From the NCBI GenBank assembly GCA_041686915.1, contig JAWLDB010000015.1:1-28153 (forward strand): a DNA stretch of 28,153 nucleotides, given 5' to 3'. The first letter of the stretch is position 1, and each line of letters opens with the position of its first letter. The notes beneath the pieces are model-generated. The model was not told the origin of the DNA, ran no database searches, and saw only the letters and a program-made list of their open reading frames with translations. The translations under genes and the position numbers were made by a program. This DNA comes from JAWLDB01 sp041686915. Its GTDB lineage: Bacteria; Bacillota; UBA994; UBA5500. This document shows positions 1 through 8,449 of this stretch, in pieces.

Positions 1-1317
1 CCTGACGGCGCAGAACTCTACCTAACCACCCCTTATATGTTACGCAGCAGTGTACGTCCCTGGCCACACCCGGAAGTGAGCGAACTGCCAGGGCTGCACG
101 CTGAAGACATTGACGGCGACGGTTTCATTCTACAGATGCGCGTTCGCGACGACGCCAAGGGTGAATGGAAGATAAGTACACGTGACCTGCGAGTGTTGGT
201 GCCTCGCCTGATGGATGACCGGGTCGGCCCATTCTACCGCCTTTACACGGAAGGCTTCATCAAAGAATTCGAAGGTGAGCCATTTGAAATCAGGCCTGTG
301 CCCTGGGGGCTAGACCTGAACCGCAACTACCCGTCGCAATGGAACAATAAGATCCGTGGCGGCGGAGACTACCCGACTTCTGAGCCGGAGATCAAGAACG
401 TAGTTGATTTTATCCTGGATCACAAGAACATTGGGGCATTGGAGGCGCTGCATACCTCGGGCGGCATCTTCTTCCGCTCCCCTTATACCTACCCTGAGTC
501 CCAGATGAATCAGGAAGACTTGAACTTACTGCGGACATTAGCCCGCCGCGGCACTGACTTCACAGGTTATCCAGACGTGCCGAGCACCGGCGGAACATAT
601 GCTGCTACTATCGTTGACTGGGCTTATGAAAACTGCGGCATTCCCGGCTTCACGCCTGAGCTTTGGGACATGGCTGGTCGCGCCGGCATTAAGATTGATT
701 GGCTAAGCAACAGGCAGATGACTCCTGCCGAGGCTGAAGAGCGGGAACTGAAACTGTTGGAGTGGAACGATCGTGAACTAGCAGGCAAGGGCTTCTTCCC
801 ATGGAAGAAGTTTGAGCACCCGCAGCTGGGAGAAGTTGAACTCGGCGGCTGGAATCCCAAATATGTACGCCAGAACCCGCCACCCAAGTTCCTGGAACAG
901 GAATGCTACAAGATGTGCCGTTTCCTGCTGAAGCATGCTTCTGCTCTACCCAAGGTAGCCCTCGAGGAGACGAAGGTGGAGCGCCAGGGTAACGGAGTCT
1001 ACAAGGTATCAGTGTTAGCAGCCAACCACGGCTTCCTGCCCACTTACCTCTGCAACAAGGGCCGCGAGATCAAAGCCATGCGCGAGGACAGGATCAAACT
1101 GGAATTGCCGGAAGGTGCAGAGCTGATGATTGGCAAACCGGAAGTGGAAATCGGCTTCCTGCAAGGTTTCTTCAATGGTCAGCGCGCCTATGGTGGCCCG
1201 GCCAAGTCGGCCAAACGCGTCGACTTTATCATCAAGGCTGAAGAAGGTACAAAGATTGCTGTAACCCTCGCCTCAGTCAAGGGTGGGCAAGCAACTAAGG
1301 AAATACAACTGAAGTAG
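1..1317 (+). CDS. M14-family zinc carboxypeptidase, 3' portion (5' end outside window)
   Basis: The reading frame is open from base 1, and the residues before the first ATG (37) continue the family pattern (DGAELYLTTPY, then MLRSSVRPWP). The gene therefore starts left of the window and the ATG at 37 is internal. The visible 438 residues include the substrate-binding NRNYP segment, the LEALHTSGGIFFRSPYTYP segment that carries the zinc-ligand His, and the FTPELWD segment where M14 enzymes carry the catalytic Glu. The HxxE zinc motif expected upstream is not in view. The last ~130 residues look like an added beta-rich domain. The likely role is removal of C-terminal residues from peptides. The location (cytosol or exported) cannot be judged without the N-terminus. 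The family call is secure; the substrate is unknown. A hairpin terminator follows directly. Confidence 0.9.
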   Translation, partial: PDGAELYLTTPYMLRSSVRPWPHPEVSELPGLHAEDIDGDGFILQMRVRDDAKGEWKISTRDLRVLVPRLMDDRVGPFYRLYTEGFIKEFEGEPFEIRPVPWGLDLNRNYPSQWNNKIRGGGDYPTSEPEIKNVVDFILDHKNIGALEALHTSGGIFFRSPYTYPESQMNQEDLNLLRTLARRGTDFTGYPDVPSTGGTYAATIVDWAYENCGIPGFTPELWDMAGRAGIKIDWLSNRQMTPAEAEERELKLLEWNDRELAGKGFFPWKKFEHPQLGEVELGGWNPKYVRQNPPPKFLEQECYKMCRFLLKHASALPKVALEETKVERQGNGVYKVSVLAANHGFLPTYLCNKGREIKAMREDRIKLELPEGAELMIGKPEVEIGFLQGFFNGQRAYGGPAKSAKRVDFIIKAEEGTKIAVTLASVKGGQATKEIQLK

Positions 1318-1326
1318 ATAAGAATC

Positions 1327-1370
1327 AAGGCAGTCCCCGCGAATGAGGGGACCTGCCTTCTCTGTCTTTG
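1327..1370 (+). terminator. Intrinsic terminator after the M14 carboxypeptidase
   Basis: A stem of 1327-1338 with 1347-1359 (AAGGCAG/CTGCCTT, then TCCCC/GGGGA with one bulged base) closes on an 8-base loop and is followed by a T-rich stretch. It lies between convergent genes and could serve both. Confidence 0.7.
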
Positions 1371-2603
1371 CTAGTTATCGCTGACTTGACTGGCTGCCAT
1401 CGTGGCCTGCGCAGACTGATATACGGGTAGGCGAATGGAGATAAGGCACATTACCACGGACATAGCACCACAACCTGCGACTACAGCAGCTACCCCCACT
1501 GCATCACCCAGAAAACCACCTGCCCCCATGGAGAGCAAGTTAAAAATCTCTCCAATTGCGATGTCGAAGCTGAAAACCCGGCTGCGGACATCATCTGCCA
1601 CGGCCTTCTGCAGGTATGTGCCGTAAGCTATATTGGTGATAGTGGCGAGGAACCCTATGGAGAATACCCAGAGCGCGACCAGCCAGAACAACGGGCTGAA
1701 GGCCAGGGCAAGGTAGCAAGCGCCGATACCGGCAACCGCTAGAACCATAGCTGCGATTTCCGGCCACCTTCTCCCCCACTTACCCATGAAAAAGGTCCCA
1801 AGCATCAATCCCATGCCTTCTATCGTCATAATCATGCCATATTGTTCCGCGCTAAACCCAAGCACTTCCTTCAGCAACATCACTTTCAGTACCACTACCG
1901 CCCCTAACGGTAGGCCGGTTAGAGCGAAGAACGCAATGACAAACTTCACTGCAGAATGCTCGCGAATGTATTGCCAGCCTTCCAGGAAGTCGCGCCTGAA
2001 ACTGCCCGCCTGACGCGGAGCTAGTTCCTTGTTTCCTGTGGGGATATGAATGAAACACTCACTGAGGGCTGAAAGAATGAACGAGACTCCGTTGATGATA
2101 AAAGCCATCTTAACGCCGTAAAATCCTGTTAACAACCCGCCGAGTGCAGGTCCAAGCAGCCTGGCTGCTTGACCCGTTAGTGAAGAAAGTGCATTGGCGG
2201 TTATCAGGTCTTCCTTGTTCACGATGCGCGGGATAGCGGTGCGGATGGCCGGTGAGAAGAACAGCCCGGTCACAACGGATAGAAAAGACAAGCCATAAAT
2301 AGCTGTCAGATCGGTTGTAAAGGCCATGCCGAGGGCTAGCGCTCCCCTGATTAGGTCGGTAACTACAATGACCGTCTTCTTAGGCCACTTCTCCACCCAG
2401 ACACCTGCCAGTGGTCCAATCACAATAGTTGGCACTGTCAAAATCATGAAGAACAGGCTGACGCTCTTGGCGCTACCGGTCAGTTCGGCAATCAGCCAGA
2501 TAACAGCCAAGGAATGTACGCTGGAGCCAATGTTGGACACCCCTTGACCCAGCCAAAGCAGGAAAAAATCCCTGCGTTTAAGCACGCTAATATACTCTTT
2601 CAC
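1371..2603 (-). CDS. MFS efflux transporter (macrolide/enterobactin-exporter-like)
   Basis: This 410-residue protein begins with a GTG codon preceded by GGAGGG at good spacing. It has about 12 hydrophobic segments. The N-terminus (LLWLGQGVSNIGSS) and the loop 2-3 motif A (GVWVEKWPKK) are typical of the MFS_3 group of drug and siderophore exporters, which use the proton gradient to expel small molecules from the cytosol. Length is normal for the family. It stands alone, convergent with the M14 gene, and no regulator is adjacent. Two more members of the same group occur in this window (21565-22806 and 23347-24609), and their sequences differ enough to suggest old paralogs. The substrate cannot be deduced. 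Confidence 0.88.
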   Translation of the reverse strand: MKEYISVLKRRDFFLLWLGQGVSNIGSSVHSLAVIWLIAELTGSAKSVSLFFMILTVPTIVIGPLAGVWVEKWPKKTVIVVTDLIRGALALGMAFTTDLTAIYGLSFLSVVTGLFFSPAIRTAIPRIVNKEDLITANALSSLTGQAARLLGPALGGLLTGFYGVKMAFIINGVSFILSALSECFIHIPTGNKELAPRQAGSFRRDFLEGWQYIREHSAVKFVIAFFALTGLPLGAVVVLKVMLLKEVLGFSAEQYGMIMTIEGMGLMLGTFFMGKWGRRWPEIAAMVLAVAGIGACYLALAFSPLFWLVALWVFSIGFLATITNIAYGTYLQKAVADDVRSRVFSFDIAIGEIFNLLSMGAGGFLGDAVGVAAVVAGCGAMSVVMCLISIRLPVYQSAQATMAASQVSDN

Positions 2604-2820
2604 TTCGATCCCTCCAAACTAGTGCCCGTAGACCACGCTGAAAACACCCTCAGTCAGTGAGAGTATCGCGGTCGTTGCATGCAATCCTTCTTGAGACTAC
2701 TCTGCAGACACGTGCTTGATCATCGGAACGAAGCCTCCTTCCACCGCTAGCATTGTATGGCTGTAATCCCGTGAGGGCAAGGGTAGAGTTCCGATAGAAC
2801 AATTCGTGGGTGACATGGGC

Positions 2821-2852
2821 GAGACAGGGGGACGGTTCTCTTGTCTCATTCT
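2821..2852. repeat. REP-like interspersed element (GGGACGGTTCTCTTGTCTC type)
   Basis: The segment pairs GAGACA (2821-2826) with TGTCTC (2842-2847) around GGGGGACGGTTCTCT. Elements of this wording recur between genes in many Clostridia and resemble REP sequences moved by single-strand (RAYT-type) transposases. That identification is from memory and was not searched. The 2604-2967 gap otherwise holds only the promoter of the next gene and no credible gene. Confidence 0.45.
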
Positions 2853-2898
2853 TCTGGCGCCAGCGCACCCTTTCACTCTCTTTCGAGTGCAGAAGGGC

Positions 2899-2927
2899 TT
2901 GGACGCACATACCGCGAATGCTATTAT
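2899..2927 (+). promoter_or_regulatory. Sigma-A promoter of the aldo/keto reductase gene
   Basis: TTGGAC (2899-2904) and TATTAT (2922-2927) are separated by 17 bases, about 40 bases before the start codon at 2968. A ribosome site AAAGGGGG (2952-2959) follows. Confidence 0.6.
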
Positions 2928-2967
2928 CTAGGTGTAAAGATACAAGCTTTTAAAGGGGGCACGGAGC

Positions 2968-3996
2968 ATGCAAGAGATTAGACTGGGACGCACGAACATA
3001 CAGGTCAGGCGCCTTGGGTTTGGCGGTATTCCTGTACAGACGGTCAGCCGTGAGCAAGCGGTTGAGACTGTACGCTATGCGTATGAACGGGGCATTAACT
3101 TCTTTGATACAGCGCAAGCCTACACGAGCAGTGAGAGCATCATTGGCGAAGCGCTGCAGGACGTGAGGAAGGAAATCTACATCGCTACCAAGTCTGGCGG
3201 CAAGGATGTGGAGACGGTTAAGCGCCATCTGGCTGCTTCCCTCGAAGCATTAGGAACGGACTATATTGACCTTTATCAGCTGCACAACGTGGTTGGCGAT
3301 GAGACCCTGGCTAAGCTGATGGCCCCGGGTGGGGTACTCGAGTATGTGAAAGACCAACAGCGTCAAGGCGTGATCAGACATATTGGCATCACCAACCATC
3401 GGCTGGATACCGCCATCAAGGCCGTCAAGACGAATGAGTTTGCCACAGTGCAGTTTCCATTCAACTACATTGAGAATGACGCTGCCAAGGAGCTCTTTCC
3501 TCTCGCACGCCAGATGAATGTCGGTATTATTGTGATGAAGCCTATTGCCGGCGGGGCAATGACTCACCCGGACGCGTCAATCAAGTGGATCCTAGACCAG
3601 GTTACCGATGTTGTTATCCCTGGCATGGAGAGCAAGGAACTGGTAGATAAGAACATTGCCGCTGCCGAGGGAGGTCAACCTACCCAGGAAGAGCTCGCTT
3701 CATTGCAACAGCTGGCTGACGAGTTAGGCCCAGTCTTCTGCCGGCGCTGCGCCTATTGCCTCCCCTGTCCGCAGGGCATCCCTGTTAACTTCCTTGCGTC
3801 CGCTGAGTTATTCTTCAACCGCTCTGGTTGGCACAAACTGAACGACGGTCACGTGGACTCATTCAAGAAGGGACTCGACTGTGCTGGCTGTAAGCTATGT
3901 GAAGAGCGCTGCCCCTATGACCTACCACTAAGCCAAATAGTGCCGGAAAAGAGTGCCAGGATGCTGCAAATAGCCAAGACGTTGGGTAAGTATTAG
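2968..3996 (+). CDS. Aldo/keto reductase with C-terminal 2x[4Fe-4S] ferredoxin domain
   Basis: Residues 1-~235 form an aldo/keto reductase barrel. The catalytic tetrad is visible as Asp47 and Tyr52 (FFDTAQAY), Lys75 (IATKSG) and His106 (YQLHNV). The C-terminal ~90 residues carry two iron-sulfur motifs: Cys258-261-264-267 (CRRCAYCLPCP) and Cys305-308-311-315 (CAGCKLCEERCP). This combination is a known anaerobe family (COG1453-type), presumed to pass electrons between a ferredoxin-like domain and a carbonyl substrate or NAD(P)H. The physiological substrate is unknown. The protein is cytosolic and has its own promoter and ribosome site. The 342-residue length is slightly short for the family (usually ~370-380). 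Confidence 0.93.
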   Translation: MQEIRLGRTNIQVRRLGFGGIPVQTVSREQAVETVRYAYERGINFFDTAQAYTSSESIIGEALQDVRKEIYIATKSGGKDVETVKRHLAASLEALGTDYIDLYQLHNVVGDETLAKLMAPGGVLEYVKDQQRQGVIRHIGITNHRLDTAIKAVKTNEFATVQFPFNYIENDAAKELFPLARQMNVGIIVMKPIAGGAMTHPDASIKWILDQVTDVVIPGMESKELVDKNIAAAEGGQPTQEELASLQQLADELGPVFCRRCAYCLPCPQGIPVNFLASAELFFNRSGWHKLNDGHVDSFKKGLDCAGCKLCEERCPYDLPLSQIVPEKSARMLQIAKTLGKY

Positions 3997-4046
3997 TGTG
4001 TGGTTTACTTTAACACATGGCAGCTAGTCAGATAACTACCCTGCAC

Positions 4047-4138
4047 TGCACCATTCGTGCCCAGATATGCACCACTCGGGTCCAAGGGCCATTTAGTTAA
4101 GCCTGAATTGCACCATTCAGCTCGATATTGCACCTCTT
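4047..4138. repeat. Two pairs of direct repeats (TGCACCATTC-like), candidate operator of the ABC exporter operon
   Basis: Four copies of a ten-base unit lie on one strand: TGCACCATTC (4047), TGCACCACTC (4068), TGCACCATTC (4109) and TGCACCTCTT (4129). Spacing within pairs is 21 and 20 bases, and the pairs start 62 bases apart, so all lie on roughly the same helix face. The array ends about 70 bases before the ATPase start codon. Paired direct repeats about two helical turns apart are the usual geometry of LytTR-domain binding sites, and a LytTR regulator lies at 8752-9810. An old insertion-sequence end is the alternative. Confidence 0.55.
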
Positions 4139-4209
4139 AGGGTGAAATTGTTACCCCGACCAGCTGCAAGTGACAAAATGTACCTAGTTTGCAGGAGAGG
4201 TGATATTGC

Positions 4210-5058
4210 ATGATTAAAGTTGAGAATCTGCACAAGAGCTATGGCAACAAGCAGGCTGTGCGAGGGGTTTCCTTCGAGGTAAACGAGGGTGAAATCTACG
4301 GCTTCCTCGGGCCAAATGGCGCAGGTAAGTCAACCACTATCAAGATGCTTACAGGTCAGCTGACTCCGACCGCTGGCCACGTACAGGTAATGAAGTATGC
4401 GCTTCCCAAGGACCGTCAGGCGCTGGCGCGCAAGATTGGAGTAACCCCAGAGAATGCCAACCTCTACGAGCGGTTAACCGCCAGGGAGAACCTGGACTTG
4501 TTTTGCCGCCTATACGGAGTGCCGACAGCTCGTGGACAGGAGCTACTGCGCAGGGTGAACTTGCAGGAAGCAGCCAACACTCAAGTCAAAAAACTATCCA
4601 AGGGTATGCGACAACGTGTACTATTGATTAGAGCCTTGCTGCATTCGCCCAAGTTGCTGTTCCTGGATGAGCCAACGTCAGGCCTGGATCCGACATCTGC
4701 GGCGGACATTCACGATGTGCTGCGCGAGTTGAACTCTGCCGGCACCACCATCTTCCTGACCACGCATAACATGGAAGAAGCGGACACCCTTTGTGATCGG
4801 GTGGCCTTCCTGAACGATGGTGAGATCGCAGAAACAGGTAGACCCGAGGACCTTAAGGTTGAATACGGCGAAGAGTCACTGATTGCAGTAGTTCGTGAGA
4901 ATGGCGGTTTGGTAGAGAAGCGATTGCCGCTAAGTGGTGAAGCGACTGGCAGACAAGTCGGCCACTGGTTAACTGAGGGTCAAATTGTTTCCATCCACTC
5001 GGTTGAGTCAACTTTGGCCGATATTTTCATCAAGGTAACAGGGAGGAAACTCGCATGA
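4210..5058 (+). CDS. ABC-2 type exporter, ATP-binding subunit
   Basis: This 282-residue ATPase has all active motifs: Walker A GPNGAGKST (34-42), signature LSKGMRQR (129-136), Walker B LLFLDEP (149-155) and the switch His186 (TTHNMEEA). The Q-loop position reads VTPEN rather than the usual Gln, which is also seen in some members of this CcmA/DrrA-like group. It should power export by the membrane protein encoded next. The C-terminal ~60 residues are the accessory region common in such exporters. The ribosome site AGGAGAGGTG precedes the ATG. The stop overlaps the start of the permease (ATGA), indicating translational coupling. The cargo is unknown; antibiotic, lipid or peptide export are all possible. 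Confidence 0.93.
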   Translation: MIKVENLHKSYGNKQAVRGVSFEVNEGEIYGFLGPNGAGKSTTIKMLTGQLTPTAGHVQVMKYALPKDRQALARKIGVTPENANLYERLTARENLDLFCRLYGVPTARGQELLRRVNLQEAANTQVKKLSKGMRQRVLLIRALLHSPKLLFLDEPTSGLDPTSAADIHDVLRELNSAGTTIFLTTHNMEEADTLCDRVAFLNDGEIAETGRPEDLKVEYGEESLIAVVRENGGLVEKRLPLSGEATGRQVGHWLTEGQIVSIHSVESTLADIFIKVTGRKLA

Positions 5059-5759
5059 GCTTAAGCAGAGTGATGGCGTTAGTCGTTAAGGAGATACAGG
5101 ATTTAAGGCGCAATGGCAGTATCTTGGCCATGTTGGCGGTAGCTCCTGGCATGACACTGCTTTGGAGCAAAGTGATGAACTTCCCGCCTTTCACAGCTGC
5201 TACTATTGGCATTCTGTTTGCAGTAATCATGGTAGGCACCTATACCCCCGCTATGATGCTAGCAGAGGAGAAAGAGAAGAACACACTGCGTGTGCTAATG
5301 CTATCCCCAGCTACGCCCACTGAGATACTACTGGGCAAGGGGTTGGTAACGCTGCTTGGCGTACTGGTGGCAACGGCAATCATCATGCCCATTTCCGGAG
5401 CACAGGCACAGAACCTTCCACTCTTCCTCTTGACAATTATCGCTGGTACCGTGTTTGTGATCATGCTCGGGTTCATCATCGGCTTGCTTTCTCCAAACCA
5501 GATGGCTACGGGTTACATCGGTATGCCAATTTATATCGTGCTGTTGCTCTTCCCGGTGTTGGGCCAGGAGGGGGGCAACGTCCTCAGCAAGATTGCCAAG
5601 TTTATCCCAAGCAACTATATCGGTGATGGGGTATTCAAAGCTCTCAAAGGCGCTGCCTTCAGCGAGGGGCTGATGGAGCTCGGTATCCTGAGTGGATCCG
5701 CGTTGTTGGCCGTGATCTTGTTTGTACTGGTCTACAAGAGAAAGGAGATTGCTGGTTAG
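5055..5759 (+). CDS. ABC-2 type exporter, permease subunit
   Basis: This 234-residue integral membrane protein has about six hydrophobic segments. A short cytosolic N-terminus (VVKEIQDLRRNGS) matches the coupling helix region of ABC-2 permeases, and the EEKEKNTLRVLMLSPATPTEILLGK segment is the conserved loop of the family. It overlaps the ATPase gene by four bases, and together they should form the exporter. A mutated copy of its last ~43 codons lies 2.9 kb downstream at 8511-8640, showing that a paralogous gene once existed nearby. A strong hairpin terminator follows at 5820-5861. Confidence 0.9.
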   Translation: MSLSRVMALVVKEIQDLRRNGSILAMLAVAPGMTLLWSKVMNFPPFTAATIGILFAVIMVGTYTPAMMLAEEKEKNTLRVLMLSPATPTEILLGKGLVTLLGVLVATAIIMPISGAQAQNLPLFLLTIIAGTVFVIMLGFIIGLLSPNQMATGYIGMPIYIVLLLFPVLGQEGGNVLSKIAKFIPSNYIGDGVFKALKGAAFSEGLMELGILSGSALLAVILFVLVYKRKEIAG

Positions 5760-5819
5760 CGGTCTTGAAACTGGAAGCGTGTCTCGGAGGCCACTGAGAA
5801 TTCCATTCTGTAAGTGAGT

Positions 5820-5866
5820 AAAGACGTAATTCCCACAGATGTTTATGGGAATTACGTCTTTCTTTA
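5820..5866 (+). terminator. Strong intrinsic terminator after the ABC exporter operon
   Basis: A perfect 16-base-pair stem (5820-5835 with 5846-5861, AAAGACGTAATTCCCA and its complement) closes a 10-base loop and is followed by CTTTAT. The A-rich left arm means it could also act leftward. Confidence 0.8.
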
Positions 5867-6110
5867 TAGCGTGATAGGGCGTGTAAAGAGTCAGCATATT
5901 GCCCATGGCAAGCCACTTAAATCCGGAGCGCTGCTCATGGCCATGCTGCCCCCCTTGGTGACCGGAGTACCGCTTGCTGTAAAGATGCTGTCACTCCAGC
6001 CTGAACTTCGCACCGCTTAGTCTGACATCCGTTGTGTTTTTCAGTGCAGTTTCAACTGTGTGCTGCTGCATGCTTCTACGGGTCAATGACGGCATACTGA
6101 CTATCTCGGC

Positions 6111-8120
6111 CTACGTTGAACTGTGAGGCGGTGCCGTTCCACTCACACTGGTATAGATTTCTCCACCTACCACTTCAAAGGTAACCGGCACAGAGTACGC
6201 CAAGTTGCCCTGACTGTCCCGCATGACGTACATCATAATGAAAGAGCCGTCGCCAAGGTCGGTTTCCGCAAAGGCCGTCCGGGATGTCACCGTAATGGTG
6301 TTAACTGCCACAGCGGTCAGCTCGTCATCATCGCCGCTGATAGCAGTCGCATAGTGAACGGTCTGAACTTCATCGCCTTCCACCAGACAACGCAGATTTC
6401 TATCCGCCGCGCCGCTTTCATCCAGCGGCTTTCTGGCACCCTCAATGGCATATTGCTCCATTTCAAAGTCATAGATGACCATCAGGTTGTATTCCTCGCC
6501 GTTAAGCAGAATCGGCACCGAGTACTGATTATAGCTTTCGCCCTCATAGGCAATTTCCATATAGCATAGCGCACCGTCCAGGCTGCCCCATACGCCCCGG
6601 AAGTTATCCTTAAAAACGCCGTTTTCCCAGTTCGCTACAATATCGTTGTCGGTTCCAAGGCAGAGCAGGATATCTTCCTCCGGGTCAGCATAGTAAAGCT
6701 CAAAGGTCAGGGAAGAGAGAATATCTACCGCTTCGCTGCCTAGCGTCAGGGTGGCGTTGCCGTCCCTATCCACTGTTACCGGCATATCCTGCCAGTCTAC
6801 ACTGTTTAAGGTCATCAGCTCGTGTAGGGCGTTGTAATTCATCTGGGCGATATAATCCATGCCCTGTTCGGAAAGCTCGCCGGTTAAGCCGTAGGCATAC
6901 AGATACTTGAAAGAATCGGCAGGGCCTACGGCAGCATAGGCACTTAAATCTTCCGCATCCCCGTTATAGCTGTAATAGCAGGAAAGCCCTGCCGACTCAG
7001 GACGATACTTTCCGTTTACCTTATATACCACACATTCGGCAAGCGCAGCGGTGACAGCCCCAGAGGTTTCAGGCAGTAATCCCGAAGATTTTGAAGCAAG
7101 ATTCCCAAGATCGGTCATGTTGGTATAGCCCTGTTCACGGGTATTACCGCCGTAGTTTTCAACACTGTTCGCAATTTTGGAAAAGTGCGCGAAGAATGCC
7201 GGGTTTTCCACTGCCGAAGCCAAAGCTTCCTTACCGAAGTCGTCATAGGCAGCAACCAAGCCGGATACCTTTGAGAGATCGGTGACCGACAGTGTGATAT
7301 TATCCTCTGTGCCGACCTCCTTGCAGCCTTGTACATAGCTGTCGCAGATAACCTTGGACAGCTCCAACGGTTCCATATCCGGCGTTTGAGCAAGCGTACC
7401 TAGCCACCCGCTATAAAGCCAACCGTTGCCCGGCTCTACCTCCTGCGAGGCCACAAGGTACTTGCCGATCTCGGAGAAGGTATAGGCCGTATCCACAGTT
7501 GCCATGAGGCAGGTGTCAAAGCCGATAATGTCCACCGGCTGGTTCTGCGGGTTTTCTCCGAAGGTTTCGGAGAAGGCCTGATACATTTCTGCAAGGCTCA
7601 GGGAATCCATGCCATACAGCTCGTCAAATGCCGCACCCGAAACCGAGCCGCCGCCATGATTCCAAAGCACCACAGCGGTGCGCTTGGCAGGGTAGTTATC
7701 CTTCCCGAAGGCGAGAAAGTCCTTGAGCGTCTGCGCATCGCCCATGCTGGCGGAGGGAAGCTCATCAACGAGCTGCAATCCGTTATGATCATAGACATAA
7801 CGCCCAAGCGTATCTGGGCTGACAACTTCATTTTGCCAGACTGACGCCCCTCCAGTCTGTATGACCACCTTCACATTTTCCGGCAGTTTCACCGCCATCA
7901 GCTCCGCAAGATCATTGGTAGCGGCGCCATACTTGCTTTCCAGGTCGCTCCCGCACAGGTACCAGTAGACCGTCCATTCCGTGTCGGTAGACACGTTTTG
8001 GGAATCCCCTGATGATAAACTTGTTCTCTCACTGCAAGCCGTCAGAGCCAATATCATCGTAAGAGCCAGCAAATAGACCAAATGTTTCTTCCATGCCGCC
8101 CCTTCTAAACTGTTTCTCAT
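6111..8120 (-). CDS. Clostripain-family (C11) cysteine peptidase lipoprotein
   Basis: This 669-residue protein starts with a lipoprotein signal peptide whose lipobox LTAC gives the lipidated Cys29, so it should be anchored outside the cell membrane. The peptidase core follows: TVYWYLCGSDLES opening, catalytic His155 (LWNHGGG) and catalytic Cys204 (FDTCLMATVD), as in clostripain and gingipain relatives that cleave after basic residues. The ~300 C-terminal residues are beta-rich and probably form an accessory domain. No obvious autoprocessing linker was found. The gene overlaps the stop of the upstream Cys-rich gene by four bases (ATGA). It lies inside a segment that interrupts an ABC transporter locus, which suggests acquisition. 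The family call is secure; exact specificity is not. Confidence 0.92.
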   Translation of the reverse strand: MRNSLEGAAWKKHLVYLLALTMILALTACSERTSLSSGDSQNVSTDTEWTVYWYLCGSDLESKYGAATNDLAELMAVKLPENVKVVIQTGGASVWQNEVVSPDTLGRYVYDHNGLQLVDELPSASMGDAQTLKDFLAFGKDNYPAKRTAVVLWNHGGGSVSGAAFDELYGMDSLSLAEMYQAFSETFGENPQNQPVDIIGFDTCLMATVDTAYTFSEIGKYLVASQEVEPGNGWLYSGWLGTLAQTPDMEPLELSKVICDSYVQGCKEVGTEDNITLSVTDLSKVSGLVAAYDDFGKEALASAVENPAFFAHFSKIANSVENYGGNTREQGYTNMTDLGNLASKSSGLLPETSGAVTAALAECVVYKVNGKYRPESAGLSCYYSYNGDAEDLSAYAAVGPADSFKYLYAYGLTGELSEQGMDYIAQMNYNALHELMTLNSVDWQDMPVTVDRDGNATLTLGSEAVDILSSLTFELYYADPEEDILLCLGTDNDIVANWENGVFKDNFRGVWGSLDGALCYMEIAYEGESYNQYSVPILLNGEEYNLMVIYDFEMEQYAIEGARKPLDESGAADRNLRCLVEGDEVQTVHYATAISGDDDELTAVAVNTITVTSRTAFAETDLGDGSFIMMYVMRDSQGNLAYSVPVTFEVVGGEIYTSVSGTAPPHSST

Positions 8121-8296
8121 ATGGGCCGTCCCTCCACAACTTGTAAGGTTGGTTTTCCTTGTTCCGCATGTATCTGTAGCCGTTGGATTTCCTCTCCGGT
8201 AGGAGAGCGAATATCATTTTTATCACAGGAAGGGCATTCCTTTACCTCTCCTGCCCGGCAGAATAGAAAGTCGCAGTCCTCGCAGTGGTGAATCAT
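8117..8296 (-). CDS. Small Cys-rich (zinc-ribbon-like) protein coupled to clostripain
   Basis: An ATG at 8296, preceded by AAGAAGGGGG at good spacing, opens a 59-residue frame. It reads HHCEDCDFLFC, then a CPSC knuckle, then a charged helix, and its stop overlaps the clostripain ATG (ATGA). The Cys pairs (HCEDC ... C ... CPSC) suggest a zinc ribbon or a small redox site. The same frame is open leftward in sequence order to 8392 with protein-like content (ANKKQLLGILRKLPCPDG) and two more Cys, but has no ATG, GTG or TTG. An ATG at 8405 in the next frame would join it if one base were removed from the A-run at 8391-8394. The longer original protein was therefore probably about 95 residues and is now frameshifted, or the read has an error. 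The function is unknown. Confidence 0.6.
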   Translation of the reverse strand: MIHHCEDCDFLFCRAGEVKECPSCDKNDIRSPTGEEIQRLQIHAEQGKPTLQVVEGRPI

Positions 8297-8449
8297 GCAG
8301 TCCCCCTTCTTTCCATCTGGACATGGCAGTTTTCTTAAAATCCCAAGCAGCTGCTTTTTGTTTGCTTCAAATCCCTCCGTTTCGATTGGCTTTTAAAGGG
8401 AACATTACCTGAGTTCAATCTATCAAAAAAGCCCTGGGAAAACAGTCCG

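Noticed and set aside
2650..2910. An 86-residue leftward frame
   Set aside because: It overlaps the interspersed repeat and the reductase promoter, has no ribosome site and no protein-like pattern.
4047..4138. An IS21-type insertion-sequence end (multiple terminal repeats)
   Set aside because: No transposase, TG...CA element boundary or target duplication is visible. The repeats sit where an operator is expected, so regulation was preferred, with the alternative noted.
5814..6020. A 68-residue rightward frame after the exporter operon
   Set aside because: It begins inside the terminator stem, has no ribosome site and shows no recognisable protein pattern.
8386..8405. Programmed -1 frameshifting at T TTA AAA
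   Set aside because: The heptamer fits the pattern, but a -1 shift leads into a third frame and not into the Cys-rich frame. A +1 change is needed, so an indel is more likely.
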